Shown in pieces: positions 17,601 through 23,845 of a DNA stretch of 25,177 nt (positions are counted from its first letter, which is position 1; every line of letters begins with the position of its first letter). This stretch comes from Bacteroidales bacterium (GTDB taxonomy: Bacteria > Bacteroidota > Bacteroidia > Bacteroidales > WCHB1-69): NCBI GenBank assembly GCA_017527945.1, contig JAFXPL010000050.1, positions 1 through 25,177 on the forward strand, written 5' to 3'. Below the pieces are notes generated by a model. It was not told the DNA's origin. It saw nothing but the letters and a program-made list of their open reading frames with translations, and ran no database searches. Made by a program: the position numbers and the translations under genes.

Positions 17601-18075
17601 TGGTGGTCAGTAGCGGCTGCACAGCGGTGACGCTACGCATTGTAAATGCCGGGGTGTCGTGCAGCAGGCACTGCCATTCCGCTGAAAGGGACGGAGACGC
17701 ATCGTAATCCTCTCGCATGAGAACATGGACAATCTCGTCGGCATAGCCCTGCAGCCACAAGCGGCAATTTTCCGGCATCCGATCCGCTGAAAACGAACCG
17801 TTAAGGGAGTAGCCCAGAACGGGGGTCACCGCGTCATCGCCTGCAATGATGACGAAGCCGCCCCCGACGTTGAAAACGTAGAAAACGACATCCGCGCTCC
17901 GCGAATCGATATGGGAATAGGCCAACTCGCAGACACTGTTTCGGGTCACGGTTGGCATCGTGCGCGACATGAAGCCCAATGCAGCGGAACGGGCTTGGTT
18001 AGGAGATACGGGACCGGCTGTCAACATTACCGACAGCCATAAAAAACACAAACTGGCAAGGAGAAATTTCTTCAT
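8641..18075 (-). CDS. Giant T9SS-secreted C10 (streptopain-like) protease with beta-helix, CUB-like, FN3-like and 49-residue repeat domains
   Basis: The 3,144-residue product begins with a signal peptide (cleavage near Ala20). Residues 25-160 resemble the inhibitory prodomain of C10 proteases. The cysteine protease domain follows, with Cys185 (TGCVATAMAQL), His341 (GHSFVCDGY) and FNWGWGG (Trp358) in the streptopain order, so activity is likely. Approximate later modules: CUB-like 393-525; FN3-like 526-620 and 816-905; beta-sandwiches 621-828 and 905-1090; beta-helix 1 1136-1612; beta-helix 2 1612-2212 with a CUB-like insertion near 1735-1844; an array of GCDSxVTLHLT repeats 2211-2625; Ig/FN3-like 2621-2880; two more repeats; an Ig/PKD-like domain; and a T9SS type A tail (3056-3144, MELYPNPAKE, LASGMYFVRL). 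The protein is probably exported, passed through T9SS and held at or released from the surface. Substrate and role are unknown. The frame is uninterrupted over 9.4 kb. Confidence 0.9.
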   Translation of the reverse strand: MKKFLLASLCFLWLSVMLTAGPVSPNQARSAALGFMSRTMPTVTRNSVCELAYSHIDSRSADVVFYVFNVGGGFVIIAGDDAVTPVLGYSLNGSFSADRMPENCRLWLQGYADEIVHVLMREDYDASPSLSAEWQCLLHDTPAFTMRSVTAVQPLLTTTWDQGQYYNSLCPADNGHNSGHVWTGCVATAMAQLIRYHQWPAQGFGTHTYTHNVYGTLTADFANTAYSYSLMPNELTSSSSSVQVNAVATLMRDCGIAVNMSYGPYGSSANNMCAKTALASYFGYETRIACKSYRTPGVIIGTWNNHTYYDDETWRSMLKAELDAQRPIYYSGDNDNGNSGHSFVCDGYDNNNLFHFNWGWGGYLDGYFAIGSLEPGGDDYNNYNTVIFLQPRTTGVQQYRFNDEGTSTMVVNGILEITHPLGYNDGLTYANWGAASGDTLVLYPKTTGGQLLLEKIIYQNNYSNGFRIYVYDGVGTGGPLLMSITNGNASDPVMSTAGAITIVSSGVGDVNNKLLLRVNEVTCLPMVYELTCTGTGHSTADFAWEVFQPASYATHDFNWQIEYGLHGFTPGDGITVNASGTTASIGGLQAETEYDAYLTYTCASGQTNTLGPVTFKTSMVMECLDGAVPSNQSDSYYYDVAFNPDAAASWAQHIYTAAELSAMGLEAGDALASLAVQYHNSLSQNSKTRKIAIFIGHTALENFYDGVSWIPLSSMTNVFPFKPVVFHDIQADSWEKFDFDTSFVWNGTSNVVVAFVDSGQTFSVSFNCFYESYSNRTLCYSIYGNLDSGFNPMDYPSSWNKENYTPIMRFCLQKNCLRPSHLNYTEVNRHTVKVEWLPGYQETSWDVEYGPHGFARGDGTSAVVHGTPELTVSQLAAGTYDFYVRSNCGSDTSDWVSVFVPVGGFDCAQIGEGTIENQIFPMGWYSSNNWKYTYTQQLFTAAELAAQGVQGSITSISFQYGGTAQTKSPVSVYLGNTTQPDMGYEYTWIPSSAMQLVYSGSVTLENGWTTISFDTPFIWDGTSNLVVAILNNSGVENGTSVSYMHSTNQIMALERTYSSSINIDNPGDISRYQQRCNMRFCGGGMCTLTREASVSIIEGSSYDFYGTAVSEPGTYTHRWFVSDECDSLVTLHLSVRKILFVTTTGSGSHNGSSWSNAMELQEAMDAASLITDRTPVLFVKKGTYTGSTSSDNSFVLKPNVTAYGGFNGNEPADYDVSGRTQANISQTILFGSNARRVLYQIENFPDSQPTLIDGFTIRGGTVNMVGEGGGAYIRKNCTLQNCVVTANNAAISGSANNVTFSGVAVYNNGGTLRNCEIHHNTVNLSGTGVGHNVYGVGVYNNNGLVTDCNIHDNVAVYEGNGNNWQVRGGGIYDAQDGSSISDNSVTHNSAALGGGLYLQSGSTITRCVISNNTSRSNGGGIFADNYGSRFNHCLIGNNAAGASGGGVYDNRSTFISCDIVRNSAVTSGGGIHSLNGSTLQNTIVWGNKVGTSDNQISTNYSGRYFTCVSSAVQGGYSGAITLEAENSGIGIGYPRFTNPTAEAGVDVYNSIGDWTLQAGSVCADMGRNAMAGGTMDLAGNTRIQQARADIGAYESAYSMAFPIVPEAGSNIIYVTTTGAGAQDGSSWANATSNLQYAMDVAMNSNPVAAVWVAGGTYLPGKPLIVQPDVTVYGGFVGNEHYTYDLSQRNFTAHATIIDGDSAHRVLQMSCPFTGNVGTTETEYFTEPAALLMPVSGTLDVTACSGVIYDNGGASGSYANNCNGTIILRSYNPGSTITLSGSYHTETCCDKLYVYDGVGGNLLGTFRGTGNLNLTSDTNGILVLNFTSDASANNSGFEIHFTCSDCTPDISEIAEQAASPFPIGISLFDGLTFRNGYASYSADGYGTCAYLLDNTKMQNCVFADNHGNTGSSSQAVHAENCVFSSCVFASNDGYGLYGKSLNISNCVAEGNGNYGMYVTDNSTVSECEIRHNGSGLYLSGGKSNGCFVHHNGVAGSTSESFGVYSSNSAQIVNCTVTNNHCSGLYANGGLYVNMNIANNSSARNSSASAAGVLARNNARFVNCNIVNNKATSSYSGSSNVRGGVYNYTSDNEYTNCIIWGNKSYEETGNLYGNGTFSYCAIEGGQSGIANIALDTLNNGSNAAASYVRFVNPTSVAGVSSQADVDWNLAPGSACVNAGNPNTTSLNLPLYDLGGSLRIKQNRIDIGAYEHGPVNSQNIYDTICLGESFFYNDYFVYPETPGMFRDTFIYNQAGADYIAYINIMVNNIYNINVSANICEGETYSFNGQTLSATGTYPAYLQSSSGCDSTVVLNLTVTPIVYNSISQTACDSFIWNQATYYATGDYIQTLTASTGCDSVVTLHLTIHHSNAAEFSATACEEYVWNGITYSQSGSYQQTLINWQGCDSIVTLHLTIVEAITSEFSDTACDSYIWNGMTYTNSGDKVQTFTAASGCDSIVTLHLTLHPTVTSSFSATACDEYVWNDVTYNESGDYTQTFTSSTGCDSIVTLHLTINSSAASAFAATSCDDFTWRGVTYTETGTFTQTFVSATGCDSVVTLHLTIHSSVTTDEFLTICENELPYSYGDTIFQLGTPSLSTAVFHLSTVHGCDSTVTLHLTVVPAFTPEISVAGTLSPCETSSATISVDGSYSSYLWSNNSTSTFVTVTEPGLYWVTVTDTNGCQGISEPVQLGLSELIEETPSICMVGVEGNHNLVVWEELIDPDVKHYRIYRENVVANLFEPLATIPAAGANAYEDLTADPSVRAYRYKVAALDSCGGESPMSTYHKTVHLTINQGLGNSWNLIWTPYEGFEFASYKLYRGTANNNLQLIQTMPSTLTSFTDNNPAGDALFYQIEVVMAEGCVQQTRDITLTGARSNIVYNGVAVTSEVNVSACESYDWNGEILTNDGDYTQTFASTLGYDSVVTLHLTIHHPHPDRYFETACESYTWSSGSGETYTQSGVYMYAHDDANGCAQVDTLFLTIEQPPVVTISGDTTINVGESAMLTATYNSAYEYFWNTGQNSYMIIVWPDVTTTYTVTAYNGNCSTTASVTVTVNTGIADHSADAFGMELYPNPAKEILHVEFMTDIFSIKAAKIELYDVYGKLLDVTNVETDRLPSEVRIDVSHLASGMYFVRLSSAAGMVTKPFVKE
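10378..11260 (-). repeat. In-frame array of 49-codon repeats inside the giant gene
   Basis: Six consecutive units place the GCDS codons exactly 147 bp apart (tag positions 11159, 11012, 10865, 10718, 10571, 10424). A seventh unit follows at 168 bp (10256). The consensus is TACD.Y.WNG.TY..SG.Y.QTF....GCDSIVTLHLTI plus a variable linker. More distant copies lie near 11400, 14700, 9327 and 9200. Each unit has two cysteines (AC and GCDS), suggesting one disulfide per repeat. Confidence 0.9.
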
Positions 18076-18099
18076 TACTAATATATTATATGTGCGGCT

Positions 18100-18108
18100 G
18101 CAAATGTA
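18100..18108 (-). promoter_or_regulatory. -7 box TACATTTGC for the giant protease gene
   Basis: The minus-strand TACATTTGC is a perfect TAnnTTTGC match 24 bp before the ATG at 18075. No convincing -33 element is seen. Confidence 0.55.
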
Positions 18109-18167
18109 ACATATTTTTAATATAACACCATCTTGAAATCCGAATCTTTTTTTTTCAGATAATTTTG

Positions 18168-18176
18168 TATGTTTGC
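18168..18176 (+). promoter_or_regulatory. -7 box TATGTTTGC for fucI
   Basis: The perfect TAnnTTTGC match at 18168-18176 is preceded by a T-rich stretch but no exact -33 TTTG. It implies a leader of about 75 nt before the fucI ATG. Confidence 0.55.
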
Positions 18177-18256
18177 ACCGCCTTTATGTAGGTTGGTTTT
18201 ATCCCGAAACTCTCTTTGCACAAAGGCGCTTTGTAACGATAAAACTGGAAAATATC

Positions 18257-20029
18257 ATGATGTATCCGAAAATTGGAATCCGCCCCACCATCGACGGTCG
18301 TCAGGGCGGTGTTAGAGAAAGTCTCGAAGAGAAGACGATGGCCTTGGCTCATGCTGTGGCCGATTTGATTAGCAATAATTTACGTAACGGCGACGGTTCT
18401 CCCGTGGAGTGTGTCATCGCCGACAGCACGATCGGGCGCGTGGCCGAAACCGCCGCCTGCCAGGAGAAATTCGAGCGCGAAGGCGTCGGGGCCACCATCA
18501 CGGTGACCTCTTGCTGGTGTTATGGCAGTGAAACGATGGACATGCACCCGCACTGGCCCAAGGCGGTGTGGGGCTTCAACGGCACGGAGCGTCCCGGCGC
18601 AGTCTATCTCGCCGCCGTCCTCGCCGCCCACGCCCAGAAGGGACTGCCCGCCTTCGGCATCTACGGCCATGACGTGCAGGACCTCGCCGACAACACCATC
18701 CCCGCCGACGTGGCCGAAAAAATCCTCCGCTGGGCGCGTGCGGCCATGGCCATGGCCACCATGCGCGGCAAAAGCTACCTCTCCTTCGGCAGCGTCGCCA
18801 TGGGCATCGCCGGCAGTATCGTGAACCCCGACTTCTACCAAGAGTACCTCGGAATGCGCAACGAGCAAGTCGATGAAACCGAAATCTTGCGCCGCATGGA
18901 CGAAGGAATTTACGACAAGGAAGAATACGCGAAAGCTTTCGAATGGGTGACGAAATACTGCAAAGTGAACGAAGGCTGGGACAAAAACCGTCCCGAGAAG
19001 CAGAAAACACGGGAAGAAAAGGATCAGGACTGGGAGTTTGTGACGAAGATGTACCTCATCATGCGCGATTTGATGCACGGTAACCCAAAACTCCGTGAGA
19101 TGGGGTTCAAGGAAGAAGCACTTGGCCACAACGCCATCGCGGGCGGATTCCAGGGGCAGCGGCAGTGGACCGACTGGAAACCCAACGGCGACTTCGTGGA
19201 GGCACTGCTCAACACGCAGTTCGACTGGAACGGCAAGCGCGAGGCGGTGATACTCGCCACAGAAAACGATGCCCTCAACGGCACGGCCATGCTCTTCGGC
19301 CACCTGCTGACCCAACGCGCCCAGATCTTCAGCGACGTGCGCACCTACTGGAGCCCCGAGGCGGTGAAGCGGGTCACCGGCAAGGAACTCACCGGCAGGG
19401 CCGCCAACGGCATCATCCATCTCATCAACTCCGGCGCCACCACCCTCGACGGCAATGGCTACGCCACAGACAGCGACGGCAATCCGACAATGAAGCAGTG
19501 GTGGAATCTGACCGATGAAGACCAGAAAGAGATACTGATACATACCCATTGGATGCCTGCCGACCGGGACTATTTCCGCGGCGGCGGCTTCTCCAGCAAC
19601 TTCCTCACCCGTGGCGGAATGCCCGTCACGATGATGCGTCTCAATCTCGTGAAAGGCCTCGGCCCCGTGTTCCAACTCGCGGAAGGCTGGACCGTTGACA
19701 TCGATCCCGAAATTCACAAGGTGCTCGATATGCGCACCGACCCGACCTGGCCGACCACATGGTTTGTGCCTCGCCTCGACTCCACAAGAGACTGTTTCAA
19801 AGACGTTTACAGCGTAATGAACTGTTGGGGTGCCAACCACGGAGCCATCAGCTACGGCCACATCGGAGCCGACCTTATCACCCTCTGCTCCATGCTGCGC
19901 ATCCCCGTCTGCATGCACAACGTCCCCGATGACAAGATTTTCCGTCCCGCCGCCTGGAACGCCTTCGGCATGGACAAGGAAGGCGCGGACTTCCGGGCCT
20001 GCGAGAACTTCGGCCCGACGTACAAATAG
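18257..20029 (+). CDS. fucI: L-fucose isomerase
   Basis: The 590-residue protein converts L-fucose to L-fuculose (and D-arabinose to D-ribulose) in the cytosol with a divalent metal, usually Mn2+. The start at 18257 ([20 protein letters not shown]) matches the family N-terminus and length (about 590). The extra codons upstream would include the promoter box, so they were rejected. Conserved blocks include [36 protein letters not shown] and [11 protein letters not shown]. The likely metal ligands are Glu336 (ATENDALNG), Asp360 ([10 protein letters not shown]) and His528 (WGANHGA). No fucose kinase, aldolase or transporter gene is adjacent. The gene diverges from the giant protease and ends at a strong hairpin. 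Fucose use would suit growth on host or plant glycans, which is inference. Confidence 0.96.
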   Translation: MMYPKIGIRPTIDGRQGGVRESLEEKTMALAHAVADLISNNLRNGDGSPVECVIADSTIGRVAETAACQEKFEREGVGATITVTSCWCYGSETMDMHPHWPKAVWGFNGTERPGAVYLAAVLAAHAQKGLPAFGIYGHDVQDLADNTIPADVAEKILRWARAAMAMATMRGKSYLSFGSVAMGIAGSIVNPDFYQEYLGMRNEQVDETEILRRMDEGIYDKEEYAKAFEWVTKYCKVNEGWDKNRPEKQKTREEKDQDWEFVTKMYLIMRDLMHGNPKLREMGFKEEALGHNAIAGGFQGQRQWTDWKPNGDFVEALLNTQFDWNGKREAVILATENDALNGTAMLFGHLLTQRAQIFSDVRTYWSPEAVKRVTGKELTGRAANGIIHLINSGATTLDGNGYATDSDGNPTMKQWWNLTDEDQKEILIHTHWMPADRDYFRGGGFSSNFLTRGGMPVTMMRLNLVKGLGPVFQLAEGWTVDIDPEIHKVLDMRTDPTWPTTWFVPRLDSTRDCFKDVYSVMNCWGANHGAISYGHIGADLITLCSMLRIPVCMHNVPDDKIFRPAAWNAFGMDKEGADFRACENFGPTYK

Positions 20030-20056
20030 TTGGCGGTTAGCAGTTGGTCTGTTAAG
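20029..20056. repeat. 7-bp-period simple repeat immediately after the fucI stop
   Basis: From the last base of the TAG stop the plus strand reads as heptamers GTTGGCG, GTTAGCA, GTTGGTC, TGTTAAG. The same GTTGGC/GTTAGC words follow the sufD stop on the minus strand near 2020-2036. Confidence 0.65.
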
Positions 20057-20084
20057 AAAAAAATCCCCGGAATGGGGATTTTTT
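20057..20084. terminator. Bidirectional terminator between fucI and the metzincin gene
   Basis: The stem aaaaaatcccc (20058-20068) pairs with ggggatttttt (20074-20084) around the loop ggaat: 11 base pairs with an A-run on one side and a T-run on the other. It can therefore serve both fucI (plus) and the convergent gene ending at 20127 (minus). Confidence 0.85.
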
Positions 20085-20126
20085 GTTATGCGTATGTCAG
20101 AAAATTTCAATGTTTGTTTATGGAGG

Positions 20127-21498
20127 CTATTGTATCGTCACCTTCCTCCCATATTCCTTCCCCTCCCTGTCCGTCACGCGCAGGAGATACACGCCGGCGG
20201 GGACGTTGCGCACGTCCACCGTCGCGGTTTGGCTGTTCGCGGACGCGATGAATCGCGTCCGCACAGCCCGCCCTTTGGCCATCACCGATGCGCGGCTGGT
20301 GTTGCGTTCGGCAATCGCCTGCAGCTGCGCGATCTGCGCGGGTGCGTGCCAGATCTCACCCGCGCAGGCAGAGGTGATCGTTCCGCCGTCAACGATGAGC
20401 TTGCCACCGGGGCGGACGATGAGGCGGGCGTTCGGAGACATTTCCACTTGACACGAAATGGTCAGTGTCACCCCAGAATCCACAATCACATTCTGGTAGT
20501 ATCTTCTCGAATAATCAACCAATTGGTTACGGGTGATATGCAAATCGGGCGGATTCTCTTCTCCGTATGCGAAATGCCTCAAAGAGGAGACTTGCAGGGC
20601 GCGTTGGATGCGACCGCATTGCAAGGCGGAGAAGTGTCGGCTGTATGCAGTCCCATCCATGATGTTGTTGGTACACGTGTTCGTGGAATCAAAAGGGTCG
20701 CAGTCCCAGCCCGCATCATGATAGCACACTTGTGTAGTGGGAGCATTGCACCAAGTTTGCGTCATTGTTCCAAACACATCCCATAAAAATTCCGGGTCAG
20801 AAATCGTTGTCTCTTCTTGCTCGTATGTATGATCCAACCCAAAATTATGACCAAACTCGTGTGCCATCTGAAGTGCAAGCGCGTACAAATGATGCGGTAA
20901 GTCATCATTTTGACGTACCGTAACAATCGTGAAATGCGGCCAATTGTAACTGAAGGTGTTTCCTGAAAAGTTAGCCGTCCTATTCAAACACAAATGATAA
21001 TTGTAATTTGTAGTCCTGTCAGGATAATTGTCCACAAGGTATTGATTGAATGTTTCCGGGGATGTTTGATAAGCCATGTAGCTGTCATTATAGTAATAGA
21101 CTGTGTCAATCAAAAAACGCACTTTGGTGTCTTCAATAAATTGAGTGTTAGGGATATCAAGGCTATATGGGACATTGTGTGCGTATATAAAGTTCAAATA
21201 GTCGAAGGTCACTTGCAGACTGTCTCTGAATGCAGGAGTGTCCTGCCACCAATTGCCTGTCCCGTCATCTTCACGCCATATATGGATATTGACAGGTAAG
21301 GTGATTATAGGGGTGTTTTCGTCGGAAACAAACGACAAGGCCAAAAGGGCTGTGTCATATATATCTGTAGGTAAAACACGCAAGCATCCCGTATCTACAT
21401 CATAAATACGTCCCCCCTCTTTCTCTATAACAATCGCCTTGGCTTTTAAGCTGGGACATGATGCAAATAACCAAAGAAAATAGCACTATTTTTTTCAT
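20127..21498 (-). CDS. Metzincin (M43-like) zinc metalloprotease with a short T9SS-type tail; frameshifted near its start
   Basis: The main frame (418 codons from a TTG at 21383, open upstream to about 21484) has the metzincin zinc motif HEFGHNFGLDH (20861-20829) and a later NNIMDGT Met-turn. These resemble cytophagalysin/pappalysin-type M43 proteases. The C-terminal part has a beta-strand-rich GGKLIVDGGTI region and ends like the second half of a T9SS sorting domain (VRNVPAGVYLLRVTDREG), but lacks the usual YPNP segment. The expected start is the ATG at 21498, which overlaps the stop of the upstream gene by four bases and encodes the signal-like MKKIVLFSLVICIMSQ. That frame stops at 21400. 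Joining the two frames needs one base fewer, for example in the C6 run at 21412-21417 or the A4 run at 21477-21480. A sequencing error, a real lesion and phase variation all remain possible. Confidence 0.75.
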
Positions 21499-22523
21499 AA
21501 TTTTATAATTTTACAACATTTTCTTTTGTTTGATTGTTGTATTTGAAGTATATACAATCCCTTAGGTAGTTGCTTCATGTCTATGGCGGTTTCACTAATG
21601 GAATCCGTAAACAATCTTTGATACACACAAGAACCTGCAATATCCAATATCTGGACGGAAGACAAGTCGTCGCATGGCCACAATGTTGAAATAATCAACA
21701 AATCTGTTACAGGGTTTGGATAAACCCTGATATTCAATTTTTCCCTCTCCGGCACGTCTCCGCCGAAACCGTTGGTGAAACAGTCACCAGAATCGTCATC
21801 AAAGTCAAACCCGGATTGAAATGAAGCAGCTGTACTATCGGCAAAGCAAAGGAGGGTACGGTATCCGTAATCCGACAAGATTACTTGTGTCCCTTCGTCG
21901 AAACCGCGGATGCTGCCAATGCCCTCTATCCAAACACCATCCGTTGCATTATAGGTGAGTGCGTGCAGGAAGATTTGGCTTCGGGTTGTATTGTCCGAAA
22001 GAATGATACTTGTATCGCTTTCGTCATAATGGTGATGGACAGAGGAAAAGCCCTGCCAGCCGACAGAAATGTCCGCAGCAGTTTTACGGACAGCGGCACA
22101 TTTGACTATGTAATCTCCTAAGGTATAATAAATTGTTGTATCTCCTGGTTTCAAAGAAAAATCATAAATAAGAACATCCATCGCCGTGTCTGAATGAATG
22201 GTTGAATGATTGATGACATCATATATGCCAATTCCTGCCGGCAGGTACGCATACACCTTCCTCTCTGTCGAGTCGTCGCGGATGGCCGCGAAATATTCAG
22301 CGTTTTCAAGGGAAAACTCAAAAGGCTGGTTTTCTACCTGCCGGTAGAGTTTCAGGTAGGTTTTCCCGTCCAGCACGGTGTCGCCTGCGGTCATGTATTT
22401 CTCGTTGCTCACCGACCAGGTGCATCCGTCGGTGATGGGGTGGTAGGTGTTTTGCGCCATCGCCGTTGTCCCGGCCGCCAAGGCCAAGACCAGAATCAAA
22501 GTTGACTGTAGAATTCTTTTCAT
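21495..22523 (-). CDS. T9SS-sorted secreted protein of unknown function
   Basis: The product has 342 residues from the ATG at 22523. That start gives the signal peptide MKRILQSTLILVLALAAGTTAMA, with cleavage near Ala22-Gln23; a longer reading from 22568 would overlap the upstream gene and was rejected. The middle (about 25-260) shows no motif I recognise beyond a beta-rich composition. Residues about 268-342 form a T9SS type A sorting domain: VYPNPVTDLLIIS, a central VQILDIAGSCVYQR and LPKGLYILQIQQSNKR with a final KIIKL. The protein should therefore be exported, moved across the outer membrane by T9SS and surface-attached or released. It is the middle gene of an operon: 11 bp after the lipoprotein gene at 22535 and overlapping the metzincin start by ATGA. 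Partnership with that protease is inference. Confidence 0.85.
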   Translation of the reverse strand: MKRILQSTLILVLALAAGTTAMAQNTYHPITDGCTWSVSNEKYMTAGDTVLDGKTYLKLYRQVENQPFEFSLENAEYFAAIRDDSTERKVYAYLPAGIGIYDVINHSTIHSDTAMDVLIYDFSLKPGDTTIYYTLGDYIVKCAAVRKTAADISVGWQGFSSVHHHYDESDTSIILSDNTTRSQIFLHALTYNATDGVWIEGIGSIRGFDEGTQVILSDYGYRTLLCFADSTAASFQSGFDFDDDSGDCFTNGFGGDVPEREKLNIRVYPNPVTDLLIISTLWPCDDLSSVQILDIAGSCVYQRLFTDSISETAIDMKQLPKGLYILQIQQSNKRKCCKIIKL

Positions 22524-22534
22524 AACCGTGGTTT

Positions 22535-22948
22535 TTATTCTGATGTTATTTTGCTCGCTGAAATACAAATAATTTTATCAACGTATTTTACAGAATAGCC
22601 ATATTCAACATGGGAGGACAACAAACATTGTACTTTTATTGGAACATCAGGGAGTTGCCTAAATTCTTTTGGAATAGAACCGTATATTTCATGAGCTAAA
22701 ATTTTAATATATCCATCCATTCCGTCGTTATTTATCATATCAAGAGTTAGTGTATCAATATTATATAGTGCATCTTGTTGTGGAATAAAGTATGCACGAA
22801 TCCACTTGTCATCTACTTTATATGGATTGCTTAAATATATAAAGTAACCTTCGACACCTGCCTCGCAAGTCTTCTTTCCACAGGTCGAAAGCACTATTCC
22901 AATCAATGGAATGCTAAAAAAAAGTAACAATCTAAAAAAACGTTTCAT
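22535..22948 (-). CDS. Small lipoprotein of unknown function
   Basis: The product has 137 residues from the ATG at 22948. This start is preferred over one 26 codons upstream because it begins a clear lipoprotein signal (MKRFFRLLLFFSIPLIGIV, lipobox LSTC, Cys23). The Thr at -1 is less common than Gly or Ala. The mature part (about 115 residues) has three further cysteines and no family I recognise. The gene is noticeably more A+T-rich than its neighbours, a possible sign of different origin. It lies 11 bp upstream of the T9SS-sorted protein gene and probably heads the three-gene operon with the metzincin. A weak TAATTTCG box is seen at 23052-23045. Confidence 0.7.
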   Translation of the reverse strand: MKRFFRLLLFFSIPLIGIVLSTCGKKTCEAGVEGYFIYLSNPYKVDDKWIRAYFIPQQDALYNIDTLTLDMINNDGMDGYIKILAHEIYGSIPKEFRQLPDVPIKVQCLLSSHVEYGYSVKYVDKIICISASKITSE

Positions 22949-23252
22949 TTTTTGCTTGTAGTGGACTTCCAATTTTTGATTTTTCACGTTGTTCCTATCC
23001 TTGGTGCGAAGTCCGTTAGACATCAAGTTAGGCTAACAACGCGGCGAAATTACACATTTCCCGTTTACGTCCGGATTCAGGGAGCCGTCTGCGGCACGGG
23101 ACATGCCGCGACGGCACCCGCCATCATCCGAACTTCCTGTATGTTATGCCGTTGTGCATGGGATTAGTGATTGGTGATTTGTGATTTGTGACGTGTGACT
23201 TTCGGTTCGGTGTTCCCAAAACTACTAACTACTAATTACTAACTACTAATTC
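22949..23252. other. Gap without a gene: nested GC-rich hairpin plus two heptamer repeats
   Basis: No supportable coding sequence is seen in these 304 bp. They hold a strong inverted repeat at 23069-23133. Inner arms gcggca/tgccgc (23091-23096, 23104-23109) and gccgtc/gacggc (23084-23089, 23110-23115) are separated by one bulge, and outer arms gtccggat/atccgaac (23069-23076, 23126-23133) have one mismatch. Heptamer repeats follow at 23167-23201 and 23221-23255. The hairpin lacks a T-run on either strand, so it does not look like a simple terminator. Confidence 0.7.
23167..23201. repeat. Five tandem heptamers GTGATTK-like
   Basis: The heptamers GTGATTG, GTGATTT, GTGATTT, GTGACGT and GTGACTT follow one another without gaps. 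The words resemble the heptamers in the rlmH leader (GTGATCA, GTGAATG). Confidence 0.8.
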
Positions 23253-23255
23253 CTA
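23221..23255 (-). repeat. Five tandem heptamers beginning at the stop codon of the lipoprotein gene at 23253
   Basis: Read on the minus strand from the TAG stop (23255-23253), the sequence is TAGGAAT, TAGTAGT, TAGTAAT, TAGTAGT, TAGTAGT. The first heptamer contains the stop codon, so the array is in register with the gene end. Confidence 0.85.
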
Positions 23256-23771
23256 ATTGTTCGCGTACGCCGCCGTGTCGCTGAAAAACAATCCCGTGAA
23301 CGTGAACTGCTGCGTGACGCTGTCCCGATAGACCTGCTGCGCCGGGATGTTCAGGAATCTTTTGTCCTCAGAGGGAGTATTCAAAACGGTCAGTGAGCGG
23401 TTCGGCATGTTGAAGTAGTCTTCCATGGTGAGGCTCCACACCGTATCAACTACCGCGTTGAACGTTCCCCCTTTGGGCTGCCCACCTATCGGCCATAAAC
23501 GGATTGTAACCACGCAGGCGTTACCAGAACCCTGACAGTCTGCATGGGACGGCACCCCATTCGCGATGATGCATGAGTTATTGCAATCGCTGGCTGTATG
23601 ACCAACCCTGTATGTGATCTCAATGGGTTTACCTCCCTCTTTTGAAAGATTTTTCCCAAACGTTGCGTAGTTCTCAGGCTGCGCTCCGCAGCCGTTGGCT
23701 CGATCGGTTTTTTCGCATGCCGACATGACCATTAATGACATGACCAAAAGTATTACAGCTTTTTTGCCCAT
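23253..23771 (-). CDS. Lipoprotein of unknown function
   Basis: The 172-residue product has a lipoprotein signal peptide (MGKKAVILLVMSLMVMSAC, Cys19 acylated). A cysteine-rich middle follows: GCGAQ near residue 28, then SDCNNSCII and HADCQGSGNACVV. The C-terminal half contains TVWSLTMEDYFNMP and a Phe-rich end TFTGLFFSD. I recognise no domain. Paired cysteines fit a disulfide-stabilised envelope protein. The ATG at 23771 follows a good -7 box at 23803-23811. The gene diverges from the membrane regulator at 24079 with the phased repeat array between them, making it the most direct candidate target of that regulator. The stop codon is the first base triplet of a heptamer array. Confidence 0.75.
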   Translation of the reverse strand: MGKKAVILLVMSLMVMSACEKTDRANGCGAQPENYATFGKNLSKEGGKPIEITYRVGHTASDCNNSCIIANGVPSHADCQGSGNACVVTIRLWPIGGQPKGGTFNAVVDTVWSLTMEDYFNMPNRSLTVLNTPSEDKRFLNIPAQQVYRDSVTQQFTFTGLFFSDTAAYANN

Positions 23772-23802
23772 TGAAAAATTGATTTAGTGTTAGACTTCCG
23801 AT

Positions 23803-23811
23803 GCAAAGATA
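23803..23811 (-). promoter_or_regulatory. -7 box TATCTTTGC for the lipoprotein gene at 23253
   Basis: The minus-strand TATCTTTGC is a perfect consensus match about 32 bp before the ATG at 23771. A possible TTG lies 22 bp further upstream, longer than usual. Confidence 0.55.
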
Positions 23812-23845
23812 ACTCTTTCTTTTCTTGAAGGCACAACTTATCGCG

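Noticed and set aside
18380..20110. Long open frame (576 codons) on the minus strand opposite fucI
   Set aside because: It is the antisense shadow of a complete L-fucose isomerase; its translation is low in complexity, rich in Val/Gly/His/Ala, and matches no family.
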